A stretch of DNA of 9,060 bases, from NCBI GenBank assembly GCA_003485185.1, contig DNAS01000010.1:19353-28412 (forward strand). Reading direction: 5' to 3'. Every line of letters begins with the position of its first letter. The first letter of the stretch is position 1. Shown here in pieces: positions 5,423 through 9,060 of this stretch. The stretch comes from Phycisphaerales bacterium. Its GTDB lineage: Bacteria > Planctomycetota > Phycisphaerae > SM23-33. Under the pieces are notes generated by a model, which made no database searches, was not told the DNA's origin, and saw only the letters and a program-made list of their open reading frames with translations. The translations under genes and the position numbers were made by a program.

Positions 5423-7387
5423 ATGTACAAGCGTCGCATCAAGATTTTCCTGGGCCTCGTCGCCGTCGTGTTTGCGGTGATGATTGCGCGCCTGGGGTAT
5501 CTCCAGATTCTCCGCGGCGACGACTACCGCCTCCAGGCCGAAGAAGCCCTCCAGAAATATGAGCTTCTGCCTGCCCGCCGGGGGCGGATCCTCGATCGTA
5601 CCGGCGAGTTCGTCCTGGCACAGGACGAAGCCTGCACCGACCTTTGCCTGCATTACCGGTTCCTGACGGCTGATGAAAAGTGGATCCTCGCCCAGCAAAA
5701 GCGCATCCGCAAGCAGGAGCACGTCAGCCTGGACGAAGCCGGGAAAATCTACCAGGACCGCGCCCGGCGGACGTGGCGGGTCGTCGAGGAGCAGGCCCGC
5801 GAGCGAGGCGTCGATCTGCCCGCGACCATCGAGGAGATCGTGCGCCGCGTCGAGAGGATTCGCGCGGGGCGCGATTACGACGTCCGCGAGCAGAATCAGG
5901 AGCACCCCGTCATCTGCGCCCTGGACAATGAGACGGCCGTCCGCCTCAAACCCCAACTGGAGGGTACGATCGGCTTGGCGCTGCGTTCGACGCACAAGCG
6001 GGTGCATCCCTTCGGCGACCTGGCATGCCACGTGATCGGCATGACGGGGCGCGTCTGGGCCGAGGACCTTGAGGAGCGGAATCTCACGGCTGCGGACGAA
6101 CCGGACTGGCTGGAGCGCCTTCGGCGAAATTACCAGCCCTGGGACACCATCGGGCGCCGCGGCGTCGAGGCGATGTGCGAAAACGTACTGCGGGGCGTAC
6201 GGGGCTCCCGTCGCCTCAAGCGGATCGGCAGTGGCGTGCAGGTGCTGGAGGAGGTTCCCGCACAGCACGGACATGACGTGCATCTGACGCTGGATCTGCG
6301 GCTTCAGCAGGAGGGCGTGGCGCAGCTTCAGAAGGGCGGCTATACCGGCTGTGTCGTGATCCTGTCGGTTCCGCTGGGCGAGGTGCTGGCCCTGGTGAGC
6401 GTGCCGACGTTCGACCTGAACCGCTACTCGCAGGACTATGAGATTCTGGCCGAGGAAACCCTCTATCTGCCGTTGCTGCACCGCGCGGTGGGGCGGCGCT
6501 ATTCTCCCGGTTCGACGATCAAACCGCTGATGGCCCTGGCCGGACTCGGAACGGGCGCGATCAGCGAGCACACGACGTTCACCTGCCAGGGAAGCTTTGA
6601 CCCGCGATATCCCGACCGGTTCCGCTGCTGGAACCGCAGCGGGCATGGCAGCGAGGACCTTCGCGCCGCGCTGCGCGACAGTTGCGACGTCTATTTCTAC
6701 CACGTGGGGCAGTTGCTGGGGTTGGACAAGGCGGCGCCGTGGCTGGACCGGTTCGGGTACGGCGATCTCCCCGGGACCGGCCTGCCGGACGAGCGTGCCG
6801 GCCTGGTGCCCACCGTGGACTGGATGCGCCGCCACGGGCGCACGGCGGAACTGCGGGGCGAGGCTCGTCTGGAAGGAATCGGCCAGGGCGTCATCGAGGC
6901 CACTCCGCTGCACGTCGCCAACGGAATCGCCACGATCGCCCGCGGAGGGAAGTTCCTTTCGCCGGTCCTTGTGTTGGAAGGGGCGCCGCCGCGCGTCTCT
7001 CGCGATCTGGGCATCAACCCGTCCCACCTGCGCGCGGTGCGAGAGGGCATGTTCCAGGTGGTCAACGAGCCGGGCGCCACGGCCTACAAGGCGTTTTTCG
7101 GCGATGGCGTCGAGAGGCTGCCGTTCAAGGTGTGCGGAAAGACGGGCACGGCCCAGGTCGCCCCCCAGCGGATTGATTCCGACGGCAACGGACGGATCAC
7201 TGTCCAGGACCGCATCGCTCGCACGGGGGACATGTTGTGGTTCATCGGATACGCGCCGGCGGAGGATCCGAAAGTCGCCTTCGCCGTGGTGCTGGAATAC
7301 GTGCAGGAAGGCGGCGGCGGGCGCAACGCCGCCCCGATCGCACGCGAAATGCTCCGTCTCTGTCACCGTCTGGGATACCTGGACTAA
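5423..7387 (+). CDS. mrdA: Penicillin-binding protein 2 (elongasome transpeptidase)
   Basis: A class B PBP that cross-links peptidoglycan made by RodA during lateral growth; 654 aa, near the family's usual length of about 630. An N-terminal basic segment and transmembrane helix (about 7-22) lead to the dimerisation/pedestal domain, with RGRILDRTG at 53-61. The pedestal has a long charged helical region (about 85-150). The transpeptidase domain has the three active-site motifs: SxxK as STIK (nucleophile Ser364, Lys367), SxD as SCD (420-422, the form usual in PBP2) and KTGT (573-576). Right after KTGT is an acidic 12-residue loop (585-596) resembling an EF-hand. The protein ends with FIGYAPAEDPKVAFAVVLE and a GGGG-rich turn, as in other PBP2s. 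It is anchored in the inner membrane with the catalytic domain in the periplasm. rodA follows after 14 nt, the canonical pairing. The start is supported by the TATAAT box and the absence of other plausible starts. Confidence 0.95.
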   Translation: MYKRRIKIFLGLVAVVFAVMIARLGYLQILRGDDYRLQAEEALQKYELLPARRGRILDRTGEFVLAQDEACTDLCLHYRFLTADEKWILAQQKRIRKQEHVSLDEAGKIYQDRARRTWRVVEEQARERGVDLPATIEEIVRRVERIRAGRDYDVREQNQEHPVICALDNETAVRLKPQLEGTIGLALRSTHKRVHPFGDLACHVIGMTGRVWAEDLEERNLTAADEPDWLERLRRNYQPWDTIGRRGVEAMCENVLRGVRGSRRLKRIGSGVQVLEEVPAQHGHDVHLTLDLRLQQEGVAQLQKGGYTGCVVILSVPLGEVLALVSVPTFDLNRYSQDYEILAEETLYLPLLHRAVGRRYSPGSTIKPLMALAGLGTGAISEHTTFTCQGSFDPRYPDRFRCWNRSGHGSEDLRAALRDSCDVYFYHVGQLLGLDKAAPWLDRFGYGDLPGTGLPDERAGLVPTVDWMRRHGRTAELRGEARLEGIGQGVIEATPLHVANGIATIARGGKFLSPVLVLEGAPPRVSRDLGINPSHLRAVREGMFQVVNEPGATAYKAFFGDGVERLPFKVCGKTGTAQVAPQRIDSDGNGRITVQDRIARTGDMLWFIGYAPAEDPKVAFAVVLEYVQEGGGGRNAAPIAREMLRLCHRLGYLD

Positions 7388-7401
7388 GAGCCTGACGCGA
7401 C

Positions 7402-8766
7402 ATGCTCGACACGCTGAAACGATACCTGCGATACACCAGCTGGCCGATCCTGGCATCGGTCGTGGCGCTCATGACCCTGGGCGTGCTGGCCATCCGCGCC
7501 TCGGAGCAGGCCGACCCGGACATGACCGGCTTCGCCGCCAAGCAGATGGCGTTCGCCGGCGCGGGGATCGTCGTGTTCATCGCGGCGACGTCCTTCCCCT
7601 ACGCCCGCCTGGGGCGGCTGGCGTATCCGCTGTTCGGCGCGACGCTCGTGCTGCTGGTGGCGGTGTTCTACCTGCCGGACGTCCGCGGCTCGCACCGCTG
7701 GATCGACCTGAAGGTGGTGCGGTTTCAGCCGTCGGAACTGGCCAAGCTGACGTTCATCATCCTGCTGGCGTGGTACCTGCGCTACGGCGACCACTATCGC
7801 CGCCTGGGGGGGCTGATCATCCCGTTCCTGCTGACGCTCGTGCCGATGGGGCTGATCCTCAAGGAGCCGGACCTGGGAACGGCACTGCTGTTCCTTCCGA
7901 CGCTGTATTTCATGCTCTTCCTGGCCGGCGCGAAACTGCGGCACCTGCTGACCATCGTCGGCTTGGGGACGCTGGTGGTGCTGCTGCCCGTGCCGCGCGG
8001 CGTGGACGCCGAGACGTTCCAGACCCAGCGGGATGGAGGGCGTTTCGAGACCGTCCAGCTCGGACCGGTAAAACTGTTCTCGGTGGACCGCTCGCTGCCC
8101 TGGCGGCAACAGCCGGAAGTGCCGGCCGCCTACTGCCGCTTCCAGATCGGCGAAGGGCGCGTGTTCGACCTCCAGCCGCTGAGCCTTCGCGTACTCAAGG
8201 GGCACCAGTCCAGGCGGATCGAGGGCTGGCTGCGCCAGAACGACCCGCGGATCGAGCAGGGCAAGGGCTACCAGTTGTCCCAATCGAAGATCGTCCTGGG
8301 GGCCGGAAAACTCACCGGGCGAGGCGAATGGGGCGATGCCGACGCCACCTTCCGCATGCTCCCCGACGACCACACCGACTTCATCTACAGCGTCGTCGGC
8401 GGGCAGTGGGGGTTCCTCGGCTGCCTGTTCGTTTTGGCGCTGTACGGCGTGATTTTCGTGTTCGGTGTGGAGATCGCGGTCCTGACGTACGACCCGTTCG
8501 GGCGGCTGCTGGCTGTGGGCGTGCTGGCGCTGCTGCTGTCGCAGGTGGTCATCAACGTCGGAATGACGATGGGGCTGATGCCGATCACCGGCATGACGCT
8601 TCCGCTGGTCAGTTACGGCGGGTCGTCACTGGTGGTCAACTGCGCCGCGCTGGGCCTGCTGGTGAACATCGGGCAGCGCCGCCCGATCCTGCTGGGGCGC
8701 CGCCCGTTTGAATACGGCGAGCGCGGGGAAAAGCCCCCCGCGCCGTACGGGCCGCTGGCCGACTGA
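7402..8766 (+). CDS. rodA: RodA peptidoglycan glycosyltransferase (SEDS family)
   Basis: RodA polymerises lipid II into glycan strands at the inner membrane, working with PBP2. The 454-aa product is longer than typical RodA (about 370-420). About ten membrane helices are visible. Conserved SEDS motifs are GSHRWIDL (96-103), FQPSELAK (108-115), LKEPDLGTAL (153-162), GYQLSQSKIVLGAGKLTGRG (289-308), LPDDHTDFIYSV (320-331) and the C-terminal GLMPITGMTLPLVSYGGSSL (391-410). Asp326 in HTDFI corresponds to the aspartate reported essential in characterised RodA proteins. Residues about 199-263 (7996-8190) form an extra hydrophilic segment in the large extracytoplasmic loop just before the usual 'LK.HQ..RI' region. 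The C-terminal tail after 425 is basic and proline-rich. The gene begins 14 nt after mrdA and lacks a strong ribosome site, so coupling to mrdA is likely. Confidence 0.95.
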   Translation: MLDTLKRYLRYTSWPILASVVALMTLGVLAIRASEQADPDMTGFAAKQMAFAGAGIVVFIAATSFPYARLGRLAYPLFGATLVLLVAVFYLPDVRGSHRWIDLKVVRFQPSELAKLTFIILLAWYLRYGDHYRRLGGLIIPFLLTLVPMGLILKEPDLGTALLFLPTLYFMLFLAGAKLRHLLTIVGLGTLVVLLPVPRGVDAETFQTQRDGGRFETVQLGPVKLFSVDRSLPWRQQPEVPAAYCRFQIGEGRVFDLQPLSLRVLKGHQSRRIEGWLRQNDPRIEQGKGYQLSQSKIVLGAGKLTGRGEWGDADATFRMLPDDHTDFIYSVVGGQWGFLGCLFVLALYGVIFVFGVEIAVLTYDPFGRLLAVGVLALLLSQVVINVGMTMGLMPITGMTLPLVSYGGSSLVVNCAALGLLVNIGQRRPILLGRRPFEYGERGEKPPAPYGPLAD

Positions 8767-8787
8767 GCCCCGAATACCTGGGAAAAC

Positions 8788-9060
8788 ATGTTGCCGGAAC
8801 CGGACGAATTGCATTCGGCGTGCGAACTGCCGCTGGACCGTCTGCCGCGGCGCGAGGTTCTGCGCCTCGACGACGGGTACGAGACGTGCGTGTTCGTGCA
8901 TGACCCGCGCGGCGAGCGCGTCGGTGCGCCGGTGGTCTACCTGCACGGGATCCAGTCGCACCCGGGATGGTTCGTGGGCTCCGCCGCGGCGCTGGCCGAT
9001 GCGGGGCATGCGGTCTGGCAGGTCGCGCGACGAGGCAGCGGTTCCAACGAAGCCGACCGC
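8788..9060 (+). CDS. Alpha/beta hydrolase, N-terminal part (runs off window)
   Basis: The first 91 codons of an open frame reach the right edge without a stop. After a 25-residue lead comes a beta-strand pattern (REVLRLDDGYETCVFVHDP), then VVYLHGIQSHPGWF (about 49-62) with the His-Gly of the oxyanion-hole turn, a helix (SAAALADAGHAV) and a strand ending in ARRGSGSN (80-87). This is the opening layout of alpha/beta-fold hydrolases of the serine aminopeptidase/lysophospholipase (S33) type. The catalytic serine elbow, Asp and His would lie beyond the window, so substrate and activity are unknown. The ATG at 8788 follows rodA by 21 nt, with GGGAAA just upstream as a weak ribosome site. It is probably the next gene of the same transcript; a wall or lipid role is only a guess from position. 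Confidence 0.75.
   Translation, partial: MLPEPDELHSACELPLDRLPRREVLRLDDGYETCVFVHDPRGERVGAPVVYLHGIQSHPGWFVGSAAALADAGHAVWQVARRGSGSNEADR

Noticed and set aside
5261..7456. Very long minus-strand open frame (731 codons) opposite mrdA
   Set aside because: It is a shadow of the strong third-position GC bias of PBP2, whose active-site motifs fix the true frame.
6597..8711. Plus-strand open frame of 704 codons spanning mrdA and rodA
   Set aside because: It is out of frame with both genes, and its composition is low-complexity Arg/Ala/Pro/Gly.
1..9060. CRISPR arrays, insertion sequences, tRNA genes, phage or defence genes
   Set aside because: No spaced direct repeats, transposase motifs, terminal repeats, cloverleaf or defence-type domains were seen on either strand.

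Overview
The window is high-GC bacterial DNA in which protein-coding genes fill most of the sequence. It carries a PEP-CTERM exosortase substrate, a discoidin-fold lipoprotein and a cell-elongation cluster. This mix fits a Gram-negative-type envelope with an exosortase system. Planctomycetota (Phycisphaerae-like) or a related PVC lineage is my best guess; it rests on protein style only, since no rRNA or phylogenetic marker is present.

Layout. Positions 1-243 hold no gene I can support but contain a good sigma-70-like promoter (178-205). Then comes a plus-strand trio: a lipoprotein with an F5/8 type C-like domain (244-732), a radical SAM enzyme with an N-terminal B12-binding-like domain (779-2263), and a small single-pass membrane protein of unknown function (2273-2689). 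A minus-strand PEP-CTERM protein (2691-3419) meets the trio tail to tail with one base between the stop codons. A 395-bp divergent intergenic region (3420-3814) is unusually rich in inverted repeats and ends in the likely promoter of the next operon.

From 3815 onwards the plus strand carries the elongasome genes mreC, mreD, mrdA (PBP2) and rodA, followed by the start of an alpha/beta hydrolase gene that runs off the window. MreC and MreD are the membrane scaffold, RodA polymerises lipid II into glycan strands, and PBP2 cross-links them; together they build the lateral wall of rod-shaped cells. mreB, usually just upstream of mreC, is not here. mreC and mreD overlap by one base. mrdA is separated from mreD by 55 bp containing a perfect TATAAT eight bases before its ATG, which suggests a second, possibly leaderless, transcript for mrdA-rodA.

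I see no clearly novel multi-gene system. The most interesting signals are lineage-type embellishments of standard genes: an EF-hand-like acidic loop directly after the KTGT motif of PBP2, a roughly 65-residue extra segment in the large extracytoplasmic loop of RodA, a roughly 20-residue insert in MreC, and the stem-loop-rich region between the PEP-CTERM gene and mreC.
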